64,000 nucleotides of DNA from Psychrobacter luti (GTDB lineage Bacteria > Pseudomonadota > Gammaproteobacteria > Pseudomonadales > Moraxellaceae): contig NZ_JACHXL010000001.1 of assembly GCF_014192115.1 (NCBI RefSeq), positions 588,788 through 652,787 of the forward strand. The letters are read 5' to 3'. Shown one piece after another: positions 8,934 to 17,760 of the stretch (its first letter is position 1; every line of letters begins with the position of its first letter). The translations under genes and the position numbers were made by a program. Below the pieces are notes generated by a model. The model did no database searches, had not been told where the DNA came from, and saw only the letters and a program-made list of their open reading frames with translations.

Positions 8934-10082
8934 ATGACCTCAGCTTTACGCCATGATTCCAGCGCTCAACCTACGACATCGACCAGTCTTGCAGTGAATG
9001 TACCACAGGCTAAATCGGTCGATTTGTCCCATAGCAATACTATGGCATTGGCATGTGTGGCAGATGTGGTCATGACGCTCACCGATGAGGCGCAACTTGA
9101 TGCCTTTATGGCAAATTACGTAAAAGATGCAGAACCTACTAAATCATTATTCGTGCTCTCTGGCGGTAGCAATGTTCTATTGCCGGCGTACTTGAATGCT
9201 ATCGTTTTACGTCCACAGATGCGCGGTATTACTATGACGGCGCAAACAGACCGTTATGTCGATATCGAAGTGATGGCAGGTGAAAATTGGCATGACTTGG
9301 TACTGCATACAGTGGCTCAAGGTTGGTATGGACTTGAAAATCTGGCATTGATACCGGGTTTGACCGGTGCAGCGCCGGTACAGAATATCGGCGCTTACGG
9401 TGTGCAATTAGAAGACTGCTTAGAGTACGTACGTGCTTATCATCTGCCTAGCCAAACTTGGCATCATCTAACAGCGGCAGACTGCCAGTTTGGCTATCGC
9501 GACAGTCTCTTTAAGCGTGCGCCTAATACTTGGCTTATCACTCGTGTGGGCTTTCGTTTGCATACTGATGCCAGCAAAATCCTTGCCAGCTATGGCGCTG
9601 TTCAGACGGTCGCGCAGCACTATGCAGAGCAGCAAGGGCGCACGCAGCCTGTACCTTCTGATGTCATGCAAGCAATTATAGATATTCGTCAGCAAAAACT
9701 GCCTGACCCTAAACAGCTCCCTAACTGTGGCAGTTTTTTTCAGAACCCTGTTATTTCTCAAGCGCAATTTATAGCGCTACAATCAGCTCACCCTACCATC
9801 GTTGGCTATCCCATGCCGAATGCCATGAACAAGGTGGCGGCAGGTTGGTTGATTGAACAGTCTGGGCTAAAAGGTGGCGGTCTCGCTCCGATTATGACCC
9901 ATCAACAGCAAGCCTTAGTACTGACCAATCACAGCCCTTATCAAGCGACCCAAGCAGATGTGGCAAAAGCCCAATGCTATATTTCTGATATTGTCTATGA
10001 GAAATATGGCATTGAATTGGCGCGCGAGCCGGTTTGGGTAAATACTGACGGCTCTATTGGATTTGATGAGCATGTGGTCTAA
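8934..10082 (+). CDS. murB: UDP-N-acetylenolpyruvoylglucosamine reductase
   Basis: FAD enzyme reducing enolpyruvyl-UDP-GlcNAc to UDP-MurNAc in cytoplasmic peptidoglycan precursor synthesis. FAD-binding elements are visible: LSGGSNVLL near residue 80 and GLENLALIPGLTGAAPVQNIGAYG near 135-158; GYRDSLFK and NCGSFFQNP with the catalytic serine follow, and the C-terminal AGWLIEQSGLKG is typical. This is the long type-I form (382 residues) with an N-terminal extension of about 30 Ser/Thr-rich residues. ATG at 8934; an upstream TTG (8907) is less likely. The downstream gene overlaps its 3' end. Confidence 0.95.
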   Translation: MTSALRHDSSAQPTTSTSLAVNVPQAKSVDLSHSNTMALACVADVVMTLTDEAQLDAFMANYVKDAEPTKSLFVLSGGSNVLLPAYLNAIVLRPQMRGITMTAQTDRYVDIEVMAGENWHDLVLHTVAQGWYGLENLALIPGLTGAAPVQNIGAYGVQLEDCLEYVRAYHLPSQTWHHLTAADCQFGYRDSLFKRAPNTWLITRVGFRLHTDASKILASYGAVQTVAQHYAEQQGRTQPVPSDVMQAIIDIRQQKLPDPKQLPNCGSFFQNPVISQAQFIALQSAHPTIVGYPMPNAMNKVAAGWLIEQSGLKGGGLAPIMTHQQQALVLTNHSPYQATQADVAKAQCYISDIVYEKYGIELAREPVWVNTDGSIGFDEHVV

Positions 10083-10845
10083 ACGATCATGGTCTAAGCG
10101 CTTATGGCGCTCTTACTTGCGTTCCGCTGAGCGTATGATAAAGCTGTTTCGTATTATTAATGCCACCTTTTTACTGGGTTCAACGGCGGTTATTCTCGTT
10201 ATTATCAGTTTATTCACCCCGCTATTTTCGCAAGCGGTGATTTATCTCTTAGCCCAATTACCGTTACCAAAGATGCCGTCTGCAGCCATGAGCTCTCCGC
10301 CGACCGCGTATGTGGTATTAGGCGGTGGTCTGACCAATGACAATAACAATCAAATCATCCTAAATAGTTATAGCCTCAACCGCGCTCGTACAGCAGCAAC
10401 CGCCTATCACGACTTACCGCTGCCTATCGTGCTCAGTGGTGCTGAAGCGCCTTGGCTTGGTCAGTGGCTTATCGAACATGGTATTGATGGGCTAATCAGC
10501 GAAAACGCCAGTATGAATACCTGTGAAAATGCGCGTTTCACTGCTAAACGTATTCCTCTACATCATGTATACCTTATCACTGATAGCTATCATATGGCGC
10601 GTGCTCGCAGACAGTTTGCCTTAAACGGTATTAATAGCACGGCGATTAATGCTCCTTTACCGGTGCGGCGTGACTGGATGGAGCCCGCGCAAAACTTAAG
10701 TCATTCGCGGCGGGCGGTTTATGAAGTCGCCGCCTACTTGCGCGATGTTATACGCCCACAGGCAAACTGTCGAAAAGCCAGTGATGTAACCTCTCAGCAA
10801 CTATTAACCCCTAGAGGTAATGCTGCCAAGACGCCTACTGAATAA
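10066..10845 (+). CDS. DUF218/YdcF-SanA-type membrane protein
   Basis: A single N-terminal transmembrane helix (about 25-60) is followed by a DUF218 domain: AYVVLGGGLT, then SLNRARTAATAY, LPIVLSGAEAP, ENASMNTCENA and LITDSYHMARARRQF. Members such as SanA and YdcF are linked to envelope integrity; the biochemical activity is not established. It overlaps the end of murB by 17 bp (ATG 10066), suggesting translational coupling, though ATGs at 10072 and 10135 are also possible. Coupling to murB hints at a cell-wall role, which is inference. Confidence 0.88.
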   Translation: MSMWSKRSWSKRLWRSYLRSAERMIKLFRIINATFLLGSTAVILVIISLFTPLFSQAVIYLLAQLPLPKMPSAAMSSPPTAYVVLGGGLTNDNNNQIILNSYSLNRARTAATAYHDLPLPIVLSGAEAPWLGQWLIEHGIDGLISENASMNTCENARFTAKRIPLHHVYLITDSYHMARARRQFALNGINSTAINAPLPVRRDWMEPAQNLSHSRRAVYEVAAYLRDVIRPQANCRKASDVTSQQLLTPRGNAAKTPTE

Positions 10846-10990
10846 AGCGCATCTTGCATTTTCTAACTCTAGCATCATCACATTGTTATTATTGCCCATT
10901 ATCCACTGTCTCACTTTGAATGTTTATACAGCATTTATAACACTTGCAACAAGTGTATAATATAAGAAACTGCTATTGAAGAGGTTTGCC

Positions 10991-11221
10991 ATGCTCAGTA
11001 TATTTTTATTAATTCCCTTAAGTTTAATGCTGTTCGTGGTCGCCATCTGGGCAATACGTTACGCGGTCAAATCAAACCAGTTCGACGACTTAGATAATGC
11101 TTCACAGCGCATTATCTTAGATGACCGTCAAGAACGTCGGCAAACGATTCAAGCTCATAAGCTTGATGACAATATACCGGAAGCTAATGACACGCCGTCG
11201 TCTGACAAAACTGATGATTGA
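10991..11221 (+). CDS. ccoS: cbb3-type cytochrome oxidase assembly protein CcoS
   Basis: Small membrane protein (76 residues) needed for insertion of haem b and copper into cbb3 oxidase subunit CcoN. One N-terminal transmembrane helix (about 2-26) runs into the family signature WAIRYAVKSNQFDDLDNASQ, then a polar tail. ATG at 10991 with GAGG 7 nt upstream; a TTG at 10976 would add five residues. The structural ccoNOQP and ccoGHI genes are not in the window, so this pair is detached from the main locus. The next gene is the TauE/SafE-type protein that often follows ccoS in gammaproteobacteria. Confidence 0.88.
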   Translation: MLSIFLLIPLSLMLFVVAIWAIRYAVKSNQFDDLDNASQRIILDDRQERRQTIQAHKLDDNIPEANDTPSSDKTDD

Positions 11222-11385
11222 ATCGTGATCGTGCAGATATCGTATCGATTAAACCAATAGATATAAATAAAATTCAAAAATACAACCTTCCTCATCTCAT
11301 TTATACGTGACTACCTCATCACTTTTTCATCTTATAAAATGATGACAGTAGGTTCACGCTTTACTATTTTTAGGAGAGACTCCCC

Positions 11386-12219
11386 ATGACCACAGCTCTA
11401 CTTGTTGCGGCATTGCTAATGGGTTTTTTTGGTTCACCGCATTGCTTAGGTATGTGTGGCGGCTTAGTCACCGCCTTTGGTCTATCCATGAAAGATGTCA
11501 GCCCTGCCAAGCGCCGTGCGTTGGTAGCCACCTATCATTTCGGTCGCCTGACCAGCTATGCGTTTTTGGGTTTGGTTGCAGGATTGATAGGCACAGCCGT
11601 ATTACAGCCATTGATGCAAGGCAATAGCACACCGCGTATTTTACTTGGTTTGGTATTGGTATTTGTAGGCGTAACCATGCTCGGTGCACCATTTTTAAAC
11701 AAGCTCGAACGCTTCGGCATGCGATTTTGGCAATACCTAAGCCCTATTCGTCAAAAAGTATTCCCACTCAACACCTTTCCGCGTGCTTTATCTGCCGGTC
11801 TTCTATGGGGATTCTTACCTTGCGGCTTAGTCTATGGCGCTCTATTAATCGCTGTGGTCGCGCACAACCCACTCAGTGGTGCTGCTTTGATGTTCGTCTT
11901 TGGCTTAGGAACCGTACCAATGCTGGTCGCGACTCACGAAACCGTCGGCTGGTTACGGGATAAAATTGGACGTTTTCGTTTAAGACAGCTCAATGGTGCT
12001 GTGATGGTATTATCTGGTTTAGCCGTCGTTTTTGTGCCTATCGCCATGTCCAGCATGCATGGAGACCATGGTGGTGGTCATAGCATGAACATGCAGCATG
12101 GTGAGCATACTATGATGATGAATGACACAGGTAATACCACCGACCACGATATGAGCCAGATGGACCATAGTATGCACAATATGAATGATGACTCAGCAGA
12201 TATGGAACATCATCACTAA
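11386..12219 (+). CDS. TauE/SafE (UreH-like) membrane protein with His/Met-rich tail
   Basis: About six transmembrane helices with the family motifs GSPHCLGMCGG near residues 16-26 and PCGLVYGAL near 145. Such proteins are annotated as sulfite exporters, but the version next to ccoS is generally associated with cbb3 oxidase and copper genes. The last 57 residues (221-277) contain 11 histidines and 12 methionines with many His-Met pairs and end in three histidines, which looks like a copper-binding tail. Start ATG 11386 with TAGGAGAG at 11371-11378. Copper handling for the oxidase is inferred, not shown; anion export remains possible. Confidence 0.85.
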   Translation: MTTALLVAALLMGFFGSPHCLGMCGGLVTAFGLSMKDVSPAKRRALVATYHFGRLTSYAFLGLVAGLIGTAVLQPLMQGNSTPRILLGLVLVFVGVTMLGAPFLNKLERFGMRFWQYLSPIRQKVFPLNTFPRALSAGLLWGFLPCGLVYGALLIAVVAHNPLSGAALMFVFGLGTVPMLVATHETVGWLRDKIGRFRLRQLNGAVMVLSGLAVVFVPIAMSSMHGDHGGGHSMNMQHGEHTMMMNDTGNTTDHDMSQMDHSMHNMNDDSADMEHHH

Positions 12220-12272
12220 CTAATTGCTGTTTAATACTCCTTTAAATTGATGGCATCTAAAAACAGACGTAT

Positions 12273-12306
12273 AAAAAAGCCCTTAATCATTCATTAAGGG
12301 CTTTTT
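12273..12306. terminator. Bidirectional terminator
   Basis: GCCCTTAAT (12279-12287) pairs with ATTAAGGGC (12293-12301), flanked by A- and T-runs; serves the ccoS-side gene and the convergent helicase gene. Confidence 0.9.
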
Positions 12307-12345
12307 ACTGTTTAAATGCTCTAGAACTTAATTAAAAAAATTCTA

Positions 12346-13500
12346 TTAAGGCTGCCACTGCTCAAGGCTAAACTTGGTATCTAAATGCTTTTCTAATGCT
12401 GGGATGTTAAAGGCATCATCTTCACTCACAAAGCTAATACTGATACCGGTTTGTCCCGCGCGTCCTGTACGACCAATACGGTGTACGTAATCATCTGGCT
12501 GATCTGGCAAGGTATAATTAATCACATGGCTGACATCATCCACATGAATACCACGTCCTGCTACATCGGTTGCGACCAAAACAGAAGCGTGACCATCTTT
12601 AAAGCGTTGCAGATATTTTTCACGCTTTTGCTGAATCACATCACCTGACAACATGACAATTTTATGTCCCTGACGCAGTTTATGATACAAGCGCTTAACC
12701 TGATCTTTACGGTTGGCAAAAATAATCACCTTCTCTACTGTACTATCAGTGATAATACGTTCGACCGCTGCTAGTTTTTGATCTTCGGTCAATAAGTAAA
12801 AATGCTGATCGACCAGTTCACTGGTCTTATGCTCAGGTTCAATCTCCACAAACTCTGGTTCATGCAACCAACGATAAGCGAGATTCATCACATCTTGGTT
12901 AAAGGTGGCAGAAAAAAGTAAACTTTGACGATCGGTATTTGGCGGCATGCGACCGACCAAACGCTTAATATCTGGGATAAAACCCATGTCCAGCATACGA
13001 TCGGCTTCATCTAACACCAACACTTCAACTCGATCTAGATAGACCATGCCTTTATGCATCAAGTCAATCAAGCGGCCAGGCGTGGCAATTAAGATATCCA
13101 CATATTGGCGCTCAAGCTCATGCTGCTGGGTTTCATAATTGGTACCGCCCATGATGCAAACGCTATGCAATGAGGTGTATTTGGTAAGAGCAATACAATC
13201 ATCAAATATTTGCTGAGCAAGCTCACGCGTTGGCGCCATAACAACGGCACGTGGCTCTCCTAAATAACGTTCTTCATCAGCAGCAAAAGGACGCTTTAAT
13301 AACGCTTCCATAATGGTCAATAAAAACGTTGCCGTCTTGCCAGTACCGGTTTGTGCCTGTCCGATAGCGTCTTGATTTGCCAATGTATGCGGTAATATCT
13401 GTGCTTGAATGGGCGTCAATTCAGTAAAACCTAAATCACTGACGGCACGTAAGGTGGGGCTTGATAACGGCAAATCCGTAAACGTCTTAAAAGTACTCAA
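12346..13500 (-). CDS. DEAD-box RNA helicase (RhlB-like)
   Basis: ATP-dependent RNA helicase with all core motifs in order: Q-motif FTELTPIQAQ, motif I AQTGTGKT, Ia PTRELA, Ib TPGR, II DEAD, III SAT, V VATDVAGRGIHV and VI HRIGRTGRAG. At 384 residues it is a minimal two-domain helicase without a basic or RNA-binding tail, closest in layout to RhlB; there is no RNase E context here to confirm that. It lies downstream of a cold-shock protein gene on the same strand, fitting a role in unwinding cold-stabilised RNA. A 15/16-bp direct repeat lies just upstream of its start. Confidence 0.93.
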   Translation of the reverse strand: MSTFKTFTDLPLSSPTLRAVSDLGFTELTPIQAQILPHTLANQDAIGQAQTGTGKTATFLLTIMEALLKRPFAADEERYLGEPRAVVMAPTRELAQQIFDDCIALTKYTSLHSVCIMGGTNYETQQHELERQYVDILIATPGRLIDLMHKGMVYLDRVEVLVLDEADRMLDMGFIPDIKRLVGRMPPNTDRQSLLFSATFNQDVMNLAYRWLHEPEFVEIEPEHKTSELVDQHFYLLTEDQKLAAVERIITDSTVEKVIIFANRKDQVKRLYHKLRQGHKIVMLSGDVIQQKREKYLQRFKDGHASVLVATDVAGRGIHVDDVSHVINYTLPDQPDDYVHRIGRTGRAGQTGISISFVSEDDAFNIPALEKHLDTKFSLEQWQP

Positions 13501-13535
13501 AAAAATATCCTTGTGTGTGAATCGCTTGTCTATTA

Positions 13536-13566
13536 TTAATAAATAAACGCTTAAATAAATAAAGGC
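13536..13566. repeat. Two tandem 15-16-bp repeats upstream of the helicase gene
   Basis: TTAATAAATAAACGC (13536-13550) followed by TTAAATAAATAAAGGC (13551-13566), 36 bp before the start codon. AT-rich, so somewhat less certain than other arrays. Confidence 0.6.
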
Positions 13567-13677
13567 TCATGATAAGCATTGGTTTTATAGTGCCAATATC
13601 TATTGTGATTAAGAGCCACTACTAAAAAACCATAGTCCGTAATCTCTAATCAGGCGATCTATAAAACTCATAAGCAT

Positions 13678-13754
13678 AAAAAAGCCAAGCCCAACGCCTA
13701 AACTTACCAAATATGCTGCGTTCAACTCAACATAGGTAAGACAAGACGGGCTTG
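13678..13754 (-). terminator. Structured terminator candidate for the cold-shock gene
   Basis: In the 318-bp gap between the cold-shock gene and the helicase. The outer arms (13686-13692 with 13748-13754, 7 bp) enclose inner arms (13703-13708 with 13735-13740, 6 bp); on the minus strand the outer right arm is followed by GGCTTTTTT. The large, branched loop is unusual for a plain terminator, so a small RNA 3' end is an alternative. Nothing else is recognisable in the gap apart from the repeat near 13550. Confidence 0.5.
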
Positions 13755-13818
13755 ACCCAGTAGTATATCAGTAGTTTGTACAGACATTATAGCTGAACGG
13801 CGCTAATGACTGTAGCGA

Positions 13819-14034
13819 TTACTCTTCTACTTTTCTGACTTCTTCAGCTTGCAGGCCTTTATCGCCTTCTACCACACTGAACTCAACCTTTTCGCCATCT
13901 TTTAGAGAGCGATAACCATCACCTTGGATTGCGCGGAAATGGACAAAAATATCTTCGCCGCTATCACGTTGAATGAAACCAAAGCCTTTTGAGTCATTAA
14001 ACCACTTAACGATACCTTGCTCACGAGCTGACAT
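13819..14034 (-). CDS. Cold-shock protein, CspA family
   Basis: 71-residue single-domain nucleic-acid chaperone with RNP1 KGFGFI and RNP2 DIFVHF, plus the conserved GIVKWFND start and GLQAEEVR end. Binds single-stranded RNA/DNA and melts secondary structure. The ATG at 14034 has AGGAAG upstream; a longer frame from 14067 would add 11 residues without support. A long leader (about 260 nt) with a 5'-terminal hairpin precedes it, as expected for a cold-inducible member, though the number of paralogues in the genome is unknown. Confidence 0.95.
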   Translation of the reverse strand: MSAREQGIVKWFNDSKGFGFIQRDSGEDIFVHFRAIQGDGYRSLKDGEKVEFSVVEGDKGLQAEEVRKVEE

Positions 14035-14189
14035 AATATTACTTCCTAAAAAGTCACTTAACCCCAAATTCCTTTGCGAGATTGCATATAAACGGGGTTT
14101 AAGATTATGAAATCAAAATGTAAGAGTACTACTCTACATACCATCATCTGAACATAAAGCGTGTTATCACCTTCTTTATGATGCAGCGT

Positions 14190-14205
14190 ATAGTAAAATT
14201 ACTAT
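14190..14205. repeat. Palindrome in the cold-shock leader
   Basis: ATAGTAA (14190-14196) and TTACTAT (14199-14205) are exact inverse complements separated by two bases. It may form a hairpin in the leader RNA or serve as a binding site. Confidence 0.5.
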
Positions 14206-14268
14206 GGTCAGTGTAAGTTCACATTAAAACTGCTTTAAGCGCTTTAATATTTGGCTTAACTGACATTA

Positions 14269-14293
14269 GCAACAAATAGGTAATATTTGTTGC
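14269..14293 (-). promoter_or_regulatory. 5'-terminal hairpin of the cold-shock mRNA
   Basis: GCAACAAATA (14269-14278) and TATTTGTTGC (14284-14293) are perfect 10-bp arms with a 5-nt loop. With the predicted transcription start near 14296, the hairpin would begin at about nucleotide +4 of the leader, a position known to stabilise mRNAs such as ompA. It could also be an operator. Confidence 0.55.
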
Positions 14294-14302
14294 GTAAAAA
14301 AT

Positions 14303-14331
14303 ATCATAGCACGGGTTTTTAGCAACATAAA
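14303..14331 (-). promoter_or_regulatory. Predicted extended -10 promoter of the cold-shock gene
   Basis: On the minus strand TATGAT (14308 down to 14303) is preceded by TGC, an extended -10 element. The -35 position holds TTTATG (14331 down to 14326), a weak match. It implies a leader of about 260 nt. Confidence 0.5.
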
Positions 14332-14546
14332 GACTTTTAACATGATTTTTAGCCCCTAGTATAATTTTTCATGTTATTTTTTATCACACGGCTGCCAAGC
14401 TGTTATCATGAAATGATAAGGGCTTGTCTATTCGTATAGTTTTACTCTTGAGACTTAGCAGCATAGTTATCTTATACGACCCTACTATTACTGACCCATA
14501 GCGATACTTATAAATACAATACCACTTCATAACGATAGAGACTATT

Positions 14547-15122
14547 ATGACCACTCCTTCTCAGTCAACAGTAACTGATAAACCCTCTAATCAAGAACAC
14601 CTTGTAAGTTCAAACAACATAAGTTCAAACAACATAAGTGCAAACGACAAAACGCATAAGCTATTACTTATCAATGGTGTGAATTTAAATTTATTGGGTA
14701 AACGTGAGCCTGAGATTTACGGTCATACGACGCTTGCTGATATTGAAAAAGATTTGGTCGCGCGTGCAGCTAAATATGGTATTGAGTTGATTTGCATCCA
14801 ATCGAACCATGAAGGCAAGCTTGTCGATGAGATTCAACATTATGGGCTGTTAGCAGAGCCAGCAGCACAAGTAGATGCGATTATTATCAATCCTGCTGCC
14901 TTTACTCATACCTCAGTTGCAATACGTGATGCACTATCGGCGACGCAAAAACCTTTTATAGAAGTGCATTTATCCAATGTCCACGCCCGTGAATCATTCC
15001 GGCAGCATTCTTATTTCAGTGATATAGCCGTCGGCGTCATTTGCGGCTTAGGTCATTTAGGCTATCAGATGGCATTAGATTACTGGTTAACTCATACTTA
15101 TGATTTGAAATTAGACAGCTAA
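14547..15122 (+). CDS. aroQ: Type II 3-dehydroquinate dehydratase with N-terminal extension
   Basis: Third shikimate-pathway enzyme, dehydrating 3-dehydroquinate; dodecameric in the family. The core starts at about residue 38 ([21 protein letters not shown], catalytic Tyr in IYGHTT), with [12 protein letters not shown] (catalytic His) and [13 protein letters not shown] later. Normal AroQ is about 145-150 residues; this protein is 191 because of a polar N-terminal extension that includes a threefold 15-bp DNA repeat. No internal ATG lies at the normal start, so the extension is probably translated. Divergent from the cold-shock gene. Confidence 0.94.
   Translation: MTTPSQSTVTDKPSNQEHLVSSNNISSNNISANDKTHKLLLINGVNLNLLGKREPEIYGHTTLADIEKDLVARAAKYGIELICIQSNHEGKLVDEIQHYGLLAEPAAQVDAIIINPAAFTHTSVAIRDALSATQKPFIEVHLSNVHARESFRQHSYFSDIAVGVICGLGHLGYQMALDYWLTHTYDLKLDS
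14606..14650. repeat. Threefold 15-bp tandem repeat inside aroQ
   Basis: AAGTTCAAACAACAT at 14606-14620 and identically at 14621-14635, then AAGTGCAAACGACAA at 14636-14650. The unit is 5 codons, encoding Ser-Ser-Asn-Asn-Ile type repeats in the N-terminal extension, so the reading frame is preserved. Confidence 0.9.
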
Positions 15123-15315
15123 TGATTTATCACTTAATACTTGTTATTGAAACCTTACTTATTAACCAATAAAAAACCGTCATACTGCAAGCCCAATCGA
15201 AGTAGCAATTATATTGCTTTTGGCACATTTTTTGGCACACTAGTCAAACAGCAATCCTTTGCTTAAAATAATAACATTAGGGCTTAGTAAATAAACCCAC
15301 TATATGGTGACATGA

Positions 15316-16617
15316 ATGGCAAAATCGTCCGGAAAACGCTTTATGAAACTCGCTGGCATGACCGCCAGTATTGCCGGCAAAGCCGCGAAAAACTCATTTA
15401 AGCATCTCTCAAGTGACGAAGAAAAACGTCTACAAGCGCGCTCAGAGTTGATGCAAGACGTCGGTATTCAGATAGCCGAGACGCTTGGCGAAATGAAAGG
15501 CGCGGTGATGAAAGTGGGTCAAATCGCCTCGCAATATAAAGATGTGTTTCCACCTGAAGTTGCCACGGCTTTAGAGAAGCTGCAAAAAGATGCACCGCCG
15601 ATGCCTTATGCCCAGATACGTGCTCAAGTTGAACGTGAGCTTAACGCACCGGTTGCTGAATTATTCACTGAATTTGATGAAGCACCATTTGCTGCCGCAT
15701 CGATAGGGCAAGTGCATAGAGCCGTTTTGCCATCTGGACGAAGGGTGGTGGTAAAAGTTCAATATCCTGATGTTGATGAAAACTGTGATAGTGATCTTAA
15801 GCAAGTACGCATGGCGCTAAAAATAGCCGGCGTGCTCAATATGAGCAAACAATTACAAGAGCAGCTATTTCACGAGATTCGCCAAAGCTTGCACGATGAG
15901 CTCGATTATATTAAAGAGGCGCACAATCTCCAGGTATTTGGGGCGTTTCATGCAGACGACGACGGCCTTATTATTCCTAAAGTAATCGGTAGCCATTCAT
16001 CCAGACGGATTTTGACCTTAACCGAAGAGATGGGTGAAACGCTCACAGTCGCCGCGACGTGGGATAATGCCATTAAACAAAAAATTGCTGAGCGTCTGTT
16101 TCATTTTAGTGCAGGACAGCTATTTGGTTTATACCGCATGCACTGTGACCCACACCCCGGCAACTTTGCTTTTCGCACTGATGGCAGCGTGGTCGCTTAT
16201 GATTTTGGCGGTATTCGCAGTTATAGCGATAGCGAAGTACAATTATTTCGCCGTTTTGCCAAGCATGCTTTAAAAGGTGATGTGACTGCGCTTGAGCAAG
16301 ATTTAATCGCCCTTGATATTCGCCGTGATGACGAGAAAGTTGTACCAGGTGAATTTTATCAGAAATGGCTAGAGATTGGCCTCAAACCTTTATCCATAAA
16401 GCCCTATCAAGAAGCTGCTTTTGATTTCGGTAGCAGCCAAACCCATCATGAAGCCATCGCCCAAATGCGTACTTCTTTAAAGTATTTTGGCCAGTTTCAG
16501 CCATCAGCGACGACGATGATGCTTGACCGTACGATTTCGGGTCAGTATTGGAATTTGGTCAATCTAGGAGTGGTGATAGATTTATCACCACTGGTTGCTG
16601 AATATATAGACTATTAA
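15316..16617 (+). CDS. ABC1/UbiB-family atypical kinase-like protein
   Basis: 433 residues of the ABC1/AarF/ADCK family. Visible motifs are the N-terminal KxGQ (MKVGQIASQ near residue 61), the alanine-rich loop AAASIGQVHRA, lysine in VVVKVQYP, MHCDPHPGN and metal-binding YDFGG. UbiB itself supports ubiquinone synthesis and has C-terminal membrane helices; none are obvious here, so this is probably a soluble paralogue rather than ubiB, and the ubiquinone link is tentative. ATG at 15316. It is convergent with the channel gene with no clear terminator between. Confidence 0.88.
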   Translation: MAKSSGKRFMKLAGMTASIAGKAAKNSFKHLSSDEEKRLQARSELMQDVGIQIAETLGEMKGAVMKVGQIASQYKDVFPPEVATALEKLQKDAPPMPYAQIRAQVERELNAPVAELFTEFDEAPFAAASIGQVHRAVLPSGRRVVVKVQYPDVDENCDSDLKQVRMALKIAGVLNMSKQLQEQLFHEIRQSLHDELDYIKEAHNLQVFGAFHADDDGLIIPKVIGSHSSRRILTLTEEMGETLTVAATWDNAIKQKIAERLFHFSAGQLFGLYRMHCDPHPGNFAFRTDGSVVAYDFGGIRSYSDSEVQLFRRFAKHALKGDVTALEQDLIALDIRRDDEKVVPGEFYQKWLEIGLKPLSIKPYQEAAFDFGSSQTHHEAIAQMRTSLKYFGQFQPSATTMMLDRTISGQYWNLVNLGVVIDLSPLVAEYIDY

Positions 16618-16669
16618 AACTCAGAAGCCTAATAATTTTAAAAAGCCATATAAACAGGGTTAATAAACA

Positions 16670-17500
16670 CTAAATATGCAGGGCATGACCGCAGCGATCA
16701 CAGAAGTCTGCTCCTACAGCGTGTCCGAATTTTCCACAGTTTGGGCAGGCGATAGGATTCAGCTGTGGACGCATATTACGCGCCAGCTCAGCCGTAAAAA
16801 TACCCGTTGGCACGGCAATAATCGCGTAACCGGTAATCATGACCATAGATGCAATCGCTTGTCCGATAGGGGTTTTTGGTGACATATCGCCATAGCCGGT
16901 GGTAGTAACGGTTACTACCGCCCAATAAATAGAGATTGGAATACTGGTAAAACCATTTTCCGGCCCTTCTACCACATAAACCACTGAGCCAAAAATAGTC
17001 ACAAGCAATACTAAGGATAAGAAAAACACCGTGATTTTCTGTTGGCTGGTTTTAAGCGCTGAGGCAAGAAAGCCCGCTTGCTGCATATAAGTGTTGAGCT
17101 TGAGCACGCGAAATATACGCAAGATGCGCAGTATGCGAATCACGAGTAAATACTGTACACCACCAAATATTAAGCTTAAATAGCTTGGCAATACCGACAA
17201 TAAATCCACTATCCCAAAGAAGCTAAAGACATAACGAAAGCGATTGGGCGCTGAAAATAGTCTTAGAAGATATTCGATGGTAAACAAAATGGTAAAAAAC
17301 CATTCTGCATAGCGAAATATGGTGCCATATTGCAAACGCATGTACAGCACACTATCTAGCATCACTACGCCGACACTGGCCAAAATCGCAATCAGCAATA
17401 CGATATCAAACAGCTTACCCAAACGGGTATCCGTGCCTTCGATAATAATATGAATGCGGTTACGCAAATGAGTAATGGCTTCGGCGGTTGGTTGCTTCAT
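16670..17500 (-). CDS. Voltage-gated-type potassium channel with C-terminal zinc ribbon
   Basis: Six-transmembrane ion channel. S4 contains regularly spaced arginines (IRILRILRIFRVLK, about 121-134) and the pore has the K+ selectivity filter TTTGYGD near residue 200, followed by S6. After S6 there is no RCK/TrkA domain; instead four cysteines (C252, C255, C267, C270) form two CxxC pairs 12 residues apart, a zinc-ribbon-like end. 276 residues. Potassium selectivity and voltage sensing follow from the motifs; the physiological trigger is unknown. Single gene. Confidence 0.9.
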   Translation of the reverse strand: MKQPTAEAITHLRNRIHIIIEGTDTRLGKLFDIVLLIAILASVGVVMLDSVLYMRLQYGTIFRYAEWFFTILFTIEYLLRLFSAPNRFRYVFSFFGIVDLLSVLPSYLSLIFGGVQYLLVIRILRILRIFRVLKLNTYMQQAGFLASALKTSQQKITVFFLSLVLLVTIFGSVVYVVEGPENGFTSIPISIYWAVVTVTTTGYGDMSPKTPIGQAIASMVMITGYAIIAVPTGIFTAELARNMRPQLNPIACPNCGKFGHAVGADFCDRCGHALHI

Positions 17501-17760
17501 AGAGTCAATAAAGTCACAAGATCAATGGTTATATAAAACCGAACGTTTTAGGCTGGCATGGACAAGCTAAGGTTGGTCAAAATGCGCTAAAGTGGTTTAT
17601 AATATTGCAAATATTGTTGCTATCGACCGTTATCGTCAGAATTGACAATAGGTCAAAAGATAGAAAATAGCAGTGTAGCAAAAAAGCGCACCAAACGACA
17701 TACAAATCGTTAACTGGCTGATAGGTCTATTACACTGGATTAACAGCACAATCATATAAT

